Shown here: in pieces, positions 8,828-17,451 of the stretch
Position numbering within the stretch: the stretch's first letter is position 1
Layout of the letters: every line of letters starts with the position of its first letter
Assembly: GCA_026692885.1 (NCBI GenBank)
Contig: JAPLNJ010001211.1
Location: 1-51,949 of the forward strand
DNA: 51,949 bases
Direction of reading: 5' to 3'
DNA from: Planctomycetota bacterium
GTDB lineage: Bacteria; Planctomycetota; Planctomycetia; Pirellulales; Pirellulaceae
The notes under the pieces: model-generated
Seen by the model: only the letters and a program-made list of their open reading frames with translations
Database searches by the model: none
What the model was told of the DNA's origin: nothing
Made by a program: the position numbers and the translations under genes

Positions 8828-9301
8828 TGTTCAGTTTCCTATTTCGAGTCTCGTCGGGACTTTAACCCCGTCATCGTACGGAGCGATTGTGAATCCAGAT
8901 TCTGGCAGAAAAGTAGCGTTGGGCAAGGTCGTAAAGGCTCCTTGTCCGGAGATGCGACGCGAACGGGCGTAAAGGGGGGACCATTTGGTTCAGGACGACG
9001 ATGGCCAGTTTGGTGAACTCGGCACAGCCGTCTTGTCCACGCCGTGGTCCGGCGGCCGCGGTTGTGTAGTGACACGCGGCGGCCAAGCAGAATCGATGCC
9101 GATAAGTTCTTACCCGATCGTCTCCTCTTGCGTGCCTCGGTCCGACACTCCGACGCGCCTCGGTCATTGCCGCGACCAGTCGTGCCATCCGACGAATCGT
9201 TTTTGAACCCGCACGGTCCCGGTAGATCCGGCCGTCCCGATTGTGCTCTCGCCGACAGCGGCTTAACCTGAGTGAAGAACAAGTCACCAATACGGTGGGA
9301 C
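8828..9301. other. Divergent intergenic region, possible unassigned remnant
   Basis: About 470 bases between the divergent TIR-STAND gene and the HzsA-related pseudogene. On the minus strand around 8880-9020 there is a hydrophobic-charged stretch (FTKLAIVVLNQMVPPLRPF) that looks protein-like, but I cannot assign it and it has no good start. Promoters for both flanking genes should lie here; none is clear enough to place. Confidence 0.35.
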
Positions 9302-11234
9302 ATGCAATCTCGGCTTATTCTGCTGTTCGTTTTGTCGTGCTGCGGACTCGCCGACAGTGCGGAACCCGGCGGCCAGGATCCACCGGTCGAACTGGGCGAC
9401 TGGTACTGCCTCGGGCCGCTGAAGGATGCCGCGTTTGGGATCGCTCGCGTCAGCTTCGACACGCCTTTTGCACCGGAGCAGGAGATTTTGCGCGCCGGCG
9501 CCGGGCCGATCGATCTGGGCAAGACGTACCAGACCCTGACAATGCCCGGCCTGCTCGCTGCCCAGTGTCGCTGGCAACGGCACCCCGAGTGGAGCGATGG
9601 CTATCGGCACCTATTGCCGCGAGGGCCGGCTCCGTCGCGCAACGAATCGGTCTTGCTCTACCGCACGATCCAGGCGCGCGCCGAGATCACCCTGGACGCG
9701 GTGTACCGCTCGGAAGACTTCGTGCGCCTGTGGCTCAACGGCACACCCCTGGCGGAGTACCTCCGGGAGAAGAGTTGTATCGGTTTGGCCCACCCCGCGG
9801 CCTTCGAGTCTGTGCGTATTCGATCCGGCGCGACCGGAGGAGTCGCCGCGGGTGATTCACGACGAGCCCGACGGGGCGATCTACGACGCCAGCGTGTCGT
9901 ACGACGCCCGGACCATCTTCTTCTCGGCCAACCGGCTGGGGGTCGAAGGCGACTGGCACATCTACGAGATCGGCGTCGATGGCCGCGGCTTGCGGCAACT
10001 CACGCGTGGTCCCAGCGCCAACATCAGCCCGGTCTTGTTGCCCGACGACCGGATCATGTTCGTCTCCACGCGGCACGGGACTTATGTGCAGTGCCAACCG
10101 GCGACGGCCGGGCTGTTGCACGTGATGGACCGCGACGGCGGCAACGTCCAACGCGTCTCAGCCAATATCGACAGCGATCAGTCGCCCCAGCTGCTGGACG
10201 ACGGCCAGGTGCTCTTCACGCGCTGGGACTACGGCATCGAGAAGAACGTCTTCGCCCGGCACGCCCTTTGGACGATGAATCCCGACGGCAGTGGCCTAGA
10301 CCTGTTCTTCGGGAACACGATCGAGGACCCCAACGCGTTCTGGACGGCCGTGCCCATCCCACATCGCCCGGAGGTGGTCTGCGTGTTCGGCCCGCACCAT
10401 ACCAATCAGGCCGGCTCGATCGGCCTGGTGTGGAATCAGTTGGGCCAAGAGGCGCCGCGGGGCGAGGGCTTTCGCTGGCTGACGCGCGAGGTGCCTTCGC
10501 AGGGGGATCTGGCCTTTCCGCACGGCTACTCGCGGCCCTGGCCGATCCACGAGTGCCTGTTCCTCTGCTCCTACGGCGGCGATGGCCAACAGCGGAACCG
10601 GCTGTACCTGGTCGACGACCGGGGCAACCGGCAGTGTATCTATGAGGACGACCAGCGGGGCTGTTGGAACCCGCTGCCGCTGCGGCCGCGTCCGATGCCG
10701 CCAGTGATTGCTTCGCGGGCGCGGGATAATGAATGCACCACACTCGCCGGAATTGCAGGTCTTGATGCCGCGCATGGGCGGACGGTTTCGGAAGCCGCCA
10801 GCGTAAGCTGGCCGGAGCCCTCCCGCCCACGACCTACCGCGGACGGCCCAAGCCTGGAAGAAGCCCCCGGCGTCAGCCGGTGGGAGTCGTCCCGCCCCGC
10901 ACCTACGGCGGCGGACGGGTGGCAATCAGGCGGGACAACTCCGGCCAGCTTACGCTGGCGGCTTCTGGGTGTTGACGCAGGCCCGGCTGTTAGGCCAGGG
11001 GCCGGAGTCCTCCCGCCGGCTGACGCCGGGGGCTTCTCGTGCAACGGACCAGAATGTACAACTTCAGGAAGCACAAGCGAGGGGCGCACAGGAACGAAAC
11101 GCACCATTTGCGATACTCCCTTGCCGTTCGCGCCGGAGTCCCCCGCGACCACGGTGACCATCCACAACGTCTACCAGGGCCTCGAGGGCTACGTCCGTCG
11201 CGGCGAGGCTCGCTATGTCCAGGTCATGGAGTAA
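9302..11234 (+). pseudogene. HzsA-related PD40 beta-propeller protein, frameshifted, interrupted and truncated
   Basis: The first frame, from ATG 9302 with signal peptide (MQSRLILLFVLSCCGLADSA), carries an N-terminal domain (DWYCLGPLKDAAFG, EDFVRLWLNGTPLAEYL) until about 9830. From there another frame carries a PD40/TolB-like propeller: VSYDARTIFFSANR, DWHIYEIGVDGRGLRQLTRG, DDRIMFVSTRHGTYVQC, NIDSDQSPQLLDDGQVLFTR. This is the large secreted planctomycete family named for its resemblance to hydrazine synthase alpha; it does not imply anammox. The propeller ends RPRPMPPVIASR, then about 380 bases of palindromic repeat are read through, and the family resumes at TVTIHNVYQGLEGYVRRG before stopping at YVQVME, where the family normally continues for several hundred residues. 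A frame break, an internal insertion and loss of the 3' part make it a pseudogene. Confidence 0.75.
10791..11036. repeat. REP-like block: two 37-bp sequences and their inverted copies
   Basis: Four related palindromic units lie in the order A (10791-10827), B (10860-10896), C (10929-10965), D (11004-11036). C is the near-perfect reverse complement of A, and D of B; A and B also resemble each other. Core words are AGCGTAAGCTGG in A and GGCGTCAGCCGG in B. A and C (or B and D) could pair into long hairpins. The block sits inside the coding region of the HzsA-related pseudogene. It resembles REP/BIME-type extragenic palindromes; no RAYT transposase is in the window. Confidence 0.8.
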
Positions 11235-11578
11235 CCTGTGAATACGCGTGAATCAATGCTGAGGAGTAAAGAAGTCTCTGTCCAAGTGGCGTGTGCGCAC
11301 TGCCGTACCGGTGGTCGCCTCGTTATCAACGGAGATCCCGCAGGACGATCCGTCGGGTTCGATATCTCGGTCGCCGTGGCGAATCAAAGCGGCGACCGCC
11401 GCGAGCGGGCGATGCACTGGGCCGGTCTCTCTGAAGGCGTCGTCGTGGACCGCCCTGGCAGCGCTGAGCTAGTGCCCCGCACCTGGGGCACGCTGAACTT
11501 TGCGCCGCGTTGACAGTGGTGAAGGTAGCACAGGCGAGTAGGCCGGACCAAGCGCAGCGCCGTTCCGGCACGGGCAGC
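11235..11578. other. Intergenic stretch after the HzsA-related pseudogene
   Basis: About 340 bases. One open frame (11238-11513, ending TWGTLNFAPR) has no recognisable domain and no convincing start, so I do not call it. The right edge runs into the first repeat copy of the GxxExxY tail cassette. Confidence 0.4.
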
Positions 11579-11717
11579 TGGCTTGCTGATCAACTTCGGC
11601 GCGGTCAAACTCTCCGTAAAGAAGTGCCTGGTGACACAGGAAAGGATAGCCACGAAAAGCACAAGAAGACACGAAAAAAACTCCTCACTTTTTGTGGTTC
11701 TTCGTGTCTTTTGTGGG
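11579..11717 (+). repeat. Copy 1 of the GxxExxY 3'-end/hairpin cassette
   Basis: A degenerate copy of the last 20 or so codons of the GxxExxY gene (LLINFG...VK then KKCLVTQ) followed by an imperfect inverted repeat, 11648-11717. One arm is A-rich (GCCACGAAAAGCACAAGAAG) and the other T-rich (ending CGTGTCTTTTGTGGG). The rest of this gene copy is missing. The hairpin part differs from copy 3 at only a few positions. Confidence 0.75.
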
Positions 11718-11779
11718 CAATCTGAATCACGTCCAGGACCGGTGTGAATTGCCACAAAGAACGCGAAAGGGCACGAGAA

Positions 11780-12166
11780 GTGAAATGGAATCATATCAAC
11801 CAGTTGTGTGACGTTGTGAGGGAAACGAGTTTTGCGATCCACAAGTACCACAGAAACGGTCATCTTGAGAAGATTTACGAGAACGCACTCGTGAATCGCC
11901 TCCGGAAGCAAGGTCTGAAAGTCGAGCACCAATTCCCACTCACCGTCTACGACGAAGACGGTACGATCTTGGGTGAGTATTTCGCTGACTTGTTCGTCGA
12001 AGATTGCCTGATCGTGGAACTCAAGGCGGTCAAGGCGACCATCGACGAGCATGTTGCTCAATTGCTGGGATATCTGAAAGCGTCCCGGATCGAAACTGGT
12101 TTGCTGATCAACTTCGGCGCGGCCAAACTGTACGTAAAGAAGTACCTGATGACGCAGGAAGGATAG
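11780..12166 (+). CDS. GxxExxY-family protein with PD-(D/E)XK / RecB-like nuclease motifs
   Basis: A 128-residue protein from GTG 11780 (the longer frame from 11744 runs through a repeat arm). The family motif is G27-H-L-E30-K-I-Y33. The second half reads GEYFADLFVEDCLIVELKAV, giving D70, E80 and K82 in the arrangement of a PD-(D/E)XK nuclease site, followed by Q94-L-L-G-Y98, which matches the QxxxY motif of RecB/Cas4-type nucleases. The family is widespread and of unknown function; nuclease activity is inferred from these motifs. The gene is framed by a half-arm of the hairpin upstream (about 11751-11780) and a full hairpin downstream, and further copies of its 3' end lie on both sides. That layout suggests a small mobile or repeat-associated unit. 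Intact as far as can be seen. Confidence 0.8.
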   Translation: MKWNHINQLCDVVRETSFAIHKYHRNGHLEKIYENALVNRLRKQGLKVEHQFPLTVYDEDGTILGEYFADLFVEDCLIVELKAVKATIDEHVAQLLGYLKASRIETGLLINFGAAKLYVKKYLMTQEG

Positions 12167-12234
12167 CCACGAAAAACACAAGAAGGCACGACAAGGAGCC
12201 GTTCATTTTTGTGGTTTCTTGTGTTCTTTGTGGC
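12098..12234 (+). repeat. Copy 2 of the cassette: 3' end of the intact gene plus hairpin
   Basis: Includes the codons LLINFGAAKLYVKKYLMTQ of the intact GxxExxY gene and, after its stop, an imperfect inverted repeat at 12165-12234 (arms GCCACGAAAAACACAAGAAG and GTGGTTTCTTGTGTTCTTTG plus GGC). The hairpin could also end transcription. The stretch after it (12240-12265) is similar to the stretch after copy 3 (about 12436-12465), so the repeated unit extends beyond the hairpin. Confidence 0.75.
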
Positions 12235-12265
12235 CTCCTGGATTTGACCGGCAGGTAACGGACAC

Positions 12266-12383
12266 GCGCGGCCAAACTGTACGTAAAGAAGTACCTGATG
12301 ACGCAGGAACGATAGCCACGAAAAGCACAAGAAGGCACGAAAAAAGCTCCTCACTTTTTGTGGTTCTTCGTGTCTTTTGTGGC
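12266..12383 (+). repeat. Copy 3 of the GxxExxY 3'-end/hairpin cassette
   Basis: Starts inside the codons for GAAKLYVKKYLMTQ, identical over this part to the intact gene apart from one base near the stop, and continues into the inverted repeat 12314-12383. Only the last 15 or so codons are present, so this is a 3'-end copy without a gene. Confidence 0.75.
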
Positions 12384-12535
12384 CAACATGAATCCTGGCC
12401 AGGAACACAGACCGCTACCCGCAGGACTCGGTCCCGGATCTGACCGGCAAGTGGCGGACATGCGGCAAACCGTGGTCGATCCTTCGGAAGAGCGTGTCAA
12501 TGAAATGGTCGGATAGCAGACAAATGAGGAAACCG

Positions 12536-15500
12536 ATGCGAGTTCGTTCGATGTGTTTGTGGATGGCTGTGCTCTACACCGTGCTGGCGGGCGGGGCGGG
12601 ATACACGCGGGGAGCATCCGTCCTGGAAGTGCCTGCCTCGGCCCCGTCCGGGATGACAGAGTTGCGCCGGGTGGTGTTGCCGGAAACGCCTCTACGCGGC
12701 TACGGGACACTCGGCGGCGAGTTTGTCGAGTATCGGTTGTCGAACGACCAAGGGGTTGCTTCGCTTCTGCGCATAGCCTGCGCCGACGCGGCGAAGGCCG
12801 GAATCACGCTGGGCAAGTACCGCTCCGATCTGCGCTCCTTGGGGGGCGTGACGGAAAGTTCGGTCAAGATCGAGATGCACGAGATCCCCGTGGCGCTGGT
12901 GGAGGGCAGAGGCGCGATCCTCGCCGTGCGGCAGGAAAAGATCGTACTAATCGCGACCGCGCCGAGTGCCGAGGAGATCGGATCGCTCCTGAAAGCCTGG
13001 AAGATCACTCTCGGCAACGACCTGGATTTCGTCGGCGCGGTCGTGCCGATGTATCTCGACAAGTTCGATAAGTGGGGGTTCGGCTTCTGGTGTAGTTCGC
13101 CGCTGAAGACGCCGGAGAAGCAGGAGGCGACCTACGATGTGCGCGAGAAGTTCGCGTGGGCCAGGCAGATGGGCGTCGGCCTGCAGATCGATTTCAAGCT
13201 CAATCAAACCGTCAGCGCTGCGGGGATCCTGGAGGACAAGAGCCGGCGCTGGGCGGTTGACCTGGCGCGGGAGATGGGCATCCCGGTGAGCGTCCAGACG
13301 CAGGGGGAGCCGGCGCCGCAGTGGATCGCCAACCGCTATGGCGACGAGATGCAACTGAAGATCCCGCAGTTCATCGGCAATTGGTACGGCGTGGGTGGGT
13401 TCAATCAAGCGGGGGCCGGCAGTCCACTCAACACGCTGAGCTGGGCCTCGGTGAAAGGCAAGGAGCAACTCTTCGCCGACCTCTACGAGTCGGTGCGCAG
13501 ATACGGCTGCTTTCCCAACGTCATCGGCTATGGCGAGTGGCATGGCGAAGTGGCCGACGGGGCAAACGCCAAGTTCATGGATTACGGCCCCGCCGCCGAT
13601 GCCCGCTACCGCGACTACCTGCGGGACAAATATGGAACGCCCCAGGTGGTGGACCAGCGCTGGTCCGGCGGCCTGGGGCGGATTGGGACCTGGGGCGATA
13701 TCCGCCTGCCGGAGCCCGCGGAGTTTCTGGGCTGGGGCGACAGGGCGATCGATCTGCAGGGCCAGTGGCGGCGCAGTCTCAGGGAGAAAATGCCGGCCGA
13801 TGCCCAGGACAAGTGGGACGAACCCGGCCTCGATGACAGCGCCTGGCAAGAGCTTGTGACGCCGGGGAACGACCGGCAGGTCTTCCGGGAAAAACGGCGC
13901 GTGCCGACCATCTTTCGGCGTACCTTCGAGCTGACGGCTGAGCAGTTGGCCCGAGTGAAGGCCGATGGCAAGGTCTGGCTGTATGCCTGGACGCTGGAAG
14001 GGGCTGTCAATCAGACGCTCGAAGTTTCCGTCAACGGCCAACGGCTGCCGGCCCAGCGCTACCGCAGCCATAATCCGTGGGTGGCGTTCGAGGTCGGCAA
14101 ATACTTGCAAACGGGAACCAACCTGCTGGCCCTCGCCATGCCGTGGGGAGAGCTGTCCTACCGCGTCTACCTCTCGCCCGCGGCGCCGCACTGCTATCCG
14201 GATCTGGGGCCGGACATGAATGCGCGCTGGGTGGACTATTGCGACTTCATTGCCTGGTTGCGCGAGGACGGCCTGCGCCGCTCGGTGGAAGCGATCCGCC
14301 GCCACGATCCCGACAAGTACATCAAGTTCTACGCGCCCCATGATCACTCGGACATCATGAAAGCGCTGGGCGAGGAGTACGGCTGCTACTTCCACGACAC
14401 CGGTGGCATGAGTGGCAATTGGAGCGACGGCCTGCCGTCGCTGGCGCGCAGTTCGGGGCTGCCCTTCAGCCTCGAACCGGGCAACCCCGCGTATGATTTG
14501 CCAAGCTTGAAAGGCTATTTCGGCACTTGGCTGACCGAAGGGCTTAACGCGATCGATTATTTCATGGACATCGGCGACATCCTGTGGCGGCCGGATCAGA
14601 AGGCATGGTTCGAGGCGCGCCAGCCGCTGGTGCATCTCTTCGGCAAATTCCACGGCCCGCGCGCGGACGTCGCGGTCCTGGAGGGTGTGCGTTCCCAACG
14701 GCTGACCGGCTTTCCGTGGGATAGCTTCGACACGCCCTTACACTGGAGTAGTCGTCGTCGCGGCCTCGGCACGCTCGGCGGCGTCCCGAACCCGCGCGAT
14801 CTCATCAACGAGCGTGATTTCTCCCGCGGCAATGCCGACCGCTACAAGGTGATCATTGACGACGCCACGTTGATCATGGACGAGACACTGATCGACCGGA
14901 TCGAGGCGTGGGTGCGCGCCGGTGGCATGTTCGTCACCCAGGGACACACCGGGCGGCACACACCCACCGCGAAAGACGCCTGGCCGATCAACCGGCTGAC
15001 CGGATACAGGCCGGTGGGCAACAACGACAACTGGCGTGTGGAGCCAGTGCCGGGACAGCCGATCTTCACTGATCCCGTCTGGTCCACGCGCGACGCGCAC
15101 GGCCCGGCCGTCGGCGGCGCCGGATTGCTACTGGAAAAAATGGCGTCCGAATGCCAGAACATCCTGCAATGGCCCAACGGCGCCATCGCCATGGGTGTGC
15201 GTCCATTGGGAAAAGGCAAGGTAGTCACCCTGGGCACCTGCATGCCGCGTGTGGACACCGCCTGGCCGGAGCTGCTCACGTGGTGCGGGCTGGACGTGCC
15301 GCCGGCGCCGGTTGCCCCCGGCTGCCGCACCGCGCGCTGGGTGAGCAACAACGGTCTGTACGACGTGACCATCGTCTCGGCGGCATTCGTGAAAGAGCCC
15401 ACCGCCGTCACGCTCACGATTCCGGGCGGCCAGACCACGCTGCGCGACCTGCTCAGCGGCGCTACCCTCACCGGCGTCGCCAACCACGGCAAGGTGACTT

Positions 15501-16432
15501 TCGAGGGCCTGAAGGTGGACCCGCTGGAGACTTACGCGTTTCTGGTGCCGCGGCCCCGGTTGAGCCCGACGCCGCTGGAATGGATCACTTTGCAGCGCGA
15601 TTGGTGGAAGGGCACCCGGCAGCCGTCGCCTGCCCCGAAACTCAAACCGTGGGCCAACACCCTGCCCCTGGATGACGATTGGGCCTTCCAGCCCTTGCCT
15701 CATAGCCTGGAGACTGTGGCAACGCTGGCCGGAGCCGACGTTGACGACCGCGATTGGGACCGCCTGGACATCGGCGTCTGGTACGGCAAGAAATACCCCG
15801 ACACGAAATGCGGCATATTCCGTAAGTGTTTCACCGTACCGGCGGCCTGGCAAACAAACGGCCGGACTTGGCTTTGGATCCGTGGGGCGAGCCCCGGCTA
15901 TCCCACCCTGCCGCCAGGAAAAATGAGGGTGTTCCTGGACGGTCACCCCGTGACGGGCGGGGAGCACGGCTACATCCGTGAAGACGTTACTGATCGATTA
16001 GCGCCGGGCGCCCACACGCTGGCCGTGGCGACCGAAACGCTGTCGGTCATCGGCGGCATCATCGGCAACGTCTGGCTCGAACATATCCCGGAGCCCGCCG
16101 CGCGGCAGTCGCTCGCCGGGGACTGGAACGGCGTCGTCCTGCCCGGGAGAACCACCATGCTCCTGGATCAGGTCCGGCTCGAGTTCACGCCGAACGCCGC
16201 GCGACGAGGCCAGCGGGTGGTGCTCTACATCGAGACGCGGGAGAACATCGTCAACGGCATCATCCTCAACGACCGGTTCATCAACCGCGACTTCGCCGGG
16301 ATGCATTTCCTGATGGACATCACGCCCTTTGTGCGCTGGGACCAACCCAACAGCCTCAGCCTGCATTCGATGTATCCCACGCAGCCCACCAACGTGAAGA
16401 CCGTGGAAATTCGCTACTACGATGAAGCGTGA
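12536..16432 (+). CDS. Large secreted glycoside hydrolase with beta-galactosidase-like fold and jelly-roll domains
   Basis: About 1298 residues. ATG 12536 is preferred because AGGA lies just upstream and it gives a compact signal peptide (MRVRSMCLWMAVLYTVLAGG); in-frame starts at 12500 and 12524 are possible. A N-terminal region is followed by a TIM-barrel-like catalytic part (DLAREMGIPVSVQTQGEPAP, VIGYGEWHGEVADGANAKF, IRRHDPDKYIKFYAPHDHSD, FSLEPGNPAYDLPSLKGY) resembling beta-galactosidase/GH42-type enzymes. An inserted sugar-binding jelly-roll follows the barrel start (WDEPGLDDSAWQELV, RRTFELTAEQLA), then a glutamine-amidotransferase-like segment (GGMFVTQGHTGRH) and a second GH2-type sugar-binding domain (LDDDWAFQPLP, FRKCFTVPAAW). 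The exact family and catalytic residues are not assigned. Probably acts on a complex extracellular polysaccharide. Confidence 0.7.
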   Translation: MRVRSMCLWMAVLYTVLAGGAGYTRGASVLEVPASAPSGMTELRRVVLPETPLRGYGTLGGEFVEYRLSNDQGVASLLRIACADAAKAGITLGKYRSDLRSLGGVTESSVKIEMHEIPVALVEGRGAILAVRQEKIVLIATAPSAEEIGSLLKAWKITLGNDLDFVGAVVPMYLDKFDKWGFGFWCSSPLKTPEKQEATYDVREKFAWARQMGVGLQIDFKLNQTVSAAGILEDKSRRWAVDLAREMGIPVSVQTQGEPAPQWIANRYGDEMQLKIPQFIGNWYGVGGFNQAGAGSPLNTLSWASVKGKEQLFADLYESVRRYGCFPNVIGYGEWHGEVADGANAKFMDYGPAADARYRDYLRDKYGTPQVVDQRWSGGLGRIGTWGDIRLPEPAEFLGWGDRAIDLQGQWRRSLREKMPADAQDKWDEPGLDDSAWQELVTPGNDRQVFREKRRVPTIFRRTFELTAEQLARVKADGKVWLYAWTLEGAVNQTLEVSVNGQRLPAQRYRSHNPWVAFEVGKYLQTGTNLLALAMPWGELSYRVYLSPAAPHCYPDLGPDMNARWVDYCDFIAWLREDGLRRSVEAIRRHDPDKYIKFYAPHDHSDIMKALGEEYGCYFHDTGGMSGNWSDGLPSLARSSGLPFSLEPGNPAYDLPSLKGYFGTWLTEGLNAIDYFMDIGDILWRPDQKAWFEARQPLVHLFGKFHGPRADVAVLEGVRSQRLTGFPWDSFDTPLHWSSRRRGLGTLGGVPNPRDLINERDFSRGNADRYKVIIDDATLIMDETLIDRIEAWVRAGGMFVTQGHTGRHTPTAKDAWPINRLTGYRPVGNNDNWRVEPVPGQPIFTDPVWSTRDAHGPAVGGAGLLLEKMASECQNILQWPNGAIAMGVRPLGKGKVVTLGTCMPRVDTAWPELLTWCGLDVPPAPVAPGCRTARWVSNNGLYDVTIVSAAFVKEPTAVTLTIPGGQTTLRDLLSGATLTGVANHGKVTFEGLKVDPLETYAFLVPRPRLSPTPLEWITLQRDWWKGTRQPSPAPKLKPWANTLPLDDDWAFQPLPHSLETVATLAGADVDDRDWDRLDIGVWYGKKYPDTKCGIFRKCFTVPAAWQTNGRTWLWIRGASPGYPTLPPGKMRVFLDGHPVTGGEHGYIREDVTDRLAPGAHTLAVATETLSVIGGIIGNVWLEHIPEPAARQSLAGDWNGVVLPGRTTMLLDQVRLEFTPNAARRGQRVVLYIETRENIVNGIILNDRFINRDFAGMHFLMDITPFVRWDQPNSLSLHSMYPTQPTNVKTVEIRYYDEA

Positions 16433-16611
16433 ACGCCAGAATGCTCCGGGTTCTCCAGGAAGGCCACGCGCCCCACGTAGTCCGTGGGCGTCAGGTCGGC
16501 AGGCAGGGTCTGGAAGTACAGCGGATTCGCCTGCTCGAGCACCAGCACCCGCGCGAGGCCAGCGCCAGCCAGCGAGGGCCGGCATTTCGCGAGCCGGCTG
16601 AGTTCGAGGTA
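16417..16611 (-). pseudogene. Antisense fragment of a conserved secreted protein
   Basis: On the minus strand a 64-codon open stretch reads GLARVLVLEQANPLYFQTL then PADLTPTDYVGRVAFLENPE, ending SGVHASS before a stop inside the 3' end of the glycoside hydrolase. It resembles the RVLVLEQ segments of large planctomycete glycoside hydrolases, but I cannot name the family. No start or upstream part is present. It lies convergent to the preceding gene, so it is a leftover of a deleted minus-strand gene. Confidence 0.45.
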
Positions 16612-16693
16612 ACTTCACCAAGCGGCGGCCTTTGAACCTGAGACCATGCTCCGGTATACTTTGGGAGGCGAATCCAAACTGAAGGAGTAGAAC

Positions 16694-16897
16694 GTGACCA
16701 CGACAACTACGGCGGCGGGCAAACGCTGGACAGCGGCGGAACTGCGTCGAATGCCTGCACACGAACGCGAGGTCGAGCTGCAGGCAGCTGCGGAGCAGGC
16801 GGAAAGCGAGTACCGCGCCAACCCGGAGTTGACCGCCTCCGAGGCCCTTGGCAAGGACGACCTCCATGTCGATAGTGCGAACACCGAGACGCGGTGA
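16694..16897 (+). CDS. Small acidic protein, probable antitoxin of the MazF-type toxin
   Basis: A 67-residue protein started at GTG 16694 with GGAG nine bases upstream. It is charged and mostly helical (ELRRMPAHEREVELQAAAEQ, ESEYRANPELTASEALGKDD) with no family I can name. It overlaps the next gene by 32 bases in another frame, the usual arrangement for an antitoxin gene placed before its toxin. The C-terminal part is acidic, fitting a disordered toxin-binding tail. The antitoxin role is inferred from position and size. Confidence 0.6.
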   Translation: MTTTTTAAGKRWTAAELRRMPAHEREVELQAAAEQAESEYRANPELTASEALGKDDLHVDSANTETR

Positions 16898-17225
16898 GGT
16901 CTGGATGGTGGATTTCGATCCCGCGATAGGGGCCGAGATTCGCAAACTGCGGCCCGCCGTCGTGATCAGCGTGGACGCCGTGGGACGGCTGCCGTTACGC
17001 TTGGTCGTGCCGGTCACGGACTGGAAGCCGTCGTATGCGGGCTATCCGTGGTTCGTCGAACTGCCCGCCTCGCCGAGGAACGGCTTGAGCAAGGACTCGG
17101 GAGCCGACGCCTTCCAGACCAAGTCGATTTCCGAGAACCGTTTTGTACGCAGGCTGGGTGAGGTGACTGCGGCCCAACTTGACGAAATCGCCGAGGCCAT
17201 TGCGCTCTGCGTCGGCGCGTCGTAG
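16866..17225 (+). CDS. MazF/PemK-family endoribonuclease toxin
   Basis: A 119-residue protein with the MazF/PemK signature at the N-terminus: RRGEVWMVDFDPAIGAEIRK then RPAVVIS, with the R-x-G-x-x-W start typical of the fold, followed by LRLVVPVTDWKPSYAG and a C-terminal helix (TAAQLDEIAEAIALCV). The family cuts mRNA or other RNA at short sequences and is held in check by a cognate antitoxin. ATG 16866 is preferred over 16848 because family members start close to the RRGEVW motif. Length is normal and no motif is missing. Both genes probably form one transcript from the GTG at 16694. Confidence 0.85.
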   Translation: MSIVRTPRRGEVWMVDFDPAIGAEIRKLRPAVVISVDAVGRLPLRLVVPVTDWKPSYAGYPWFVELPASPRNGLSKDSGADAFQTKSISENRFVRRLGEVTAAQLDEIAEAIALCVGAS

Positions 17226-17451
17226 TCCGTGCCCTTGCGTCCAAATCTGGATTGGATGACTGTGAGAAAGCACGGCCATGAGCATTTTTGGCGATCTCGA
17301 AACGCCTGCGGCGGACAATTGCCCGGGGCGCATAGGTGACGACAGCGCAGGCGATGGTACAATACGGCCTAATTGCATGGCCTGGCTTGGACGTGATTTC
17401 ATTTCCCATGAGTGCATACGTCGCATGATGCATGAAGAAAGGAACCGCCCC

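Noticed and set aside
8294..9016. Long plus-strand open frame opposite the TIR-STAND start
   Set aside because: It is antisense to the conserved TIR and NTPase coding sequence, has no domain and no ribosome site; long antisense frames are common at this GC content.
10791..11036. CRISPR array
   Set aside because: Units are palindromic, alternate in orientation and are not separated by spacers of equal length with unique content; no cas gene is near.
9302..11234. Hydrazine synthase (anammox) gene
   Set aside because: The propeller belongs to the broad HzsA-related family; haem motifs and partner subunits of true hydrazine synthase are not present.
11238..11513. 91-codon open frame
   Set aside because: No recognisable domain, no ribosome site and composition typical of a chance frame.
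12947..14698. 583-codon minus-strand frame inside the large glycoside hydrolase
   Set aside because: Shadow of a well-supported plus-strand gene with signal peptide and domains.
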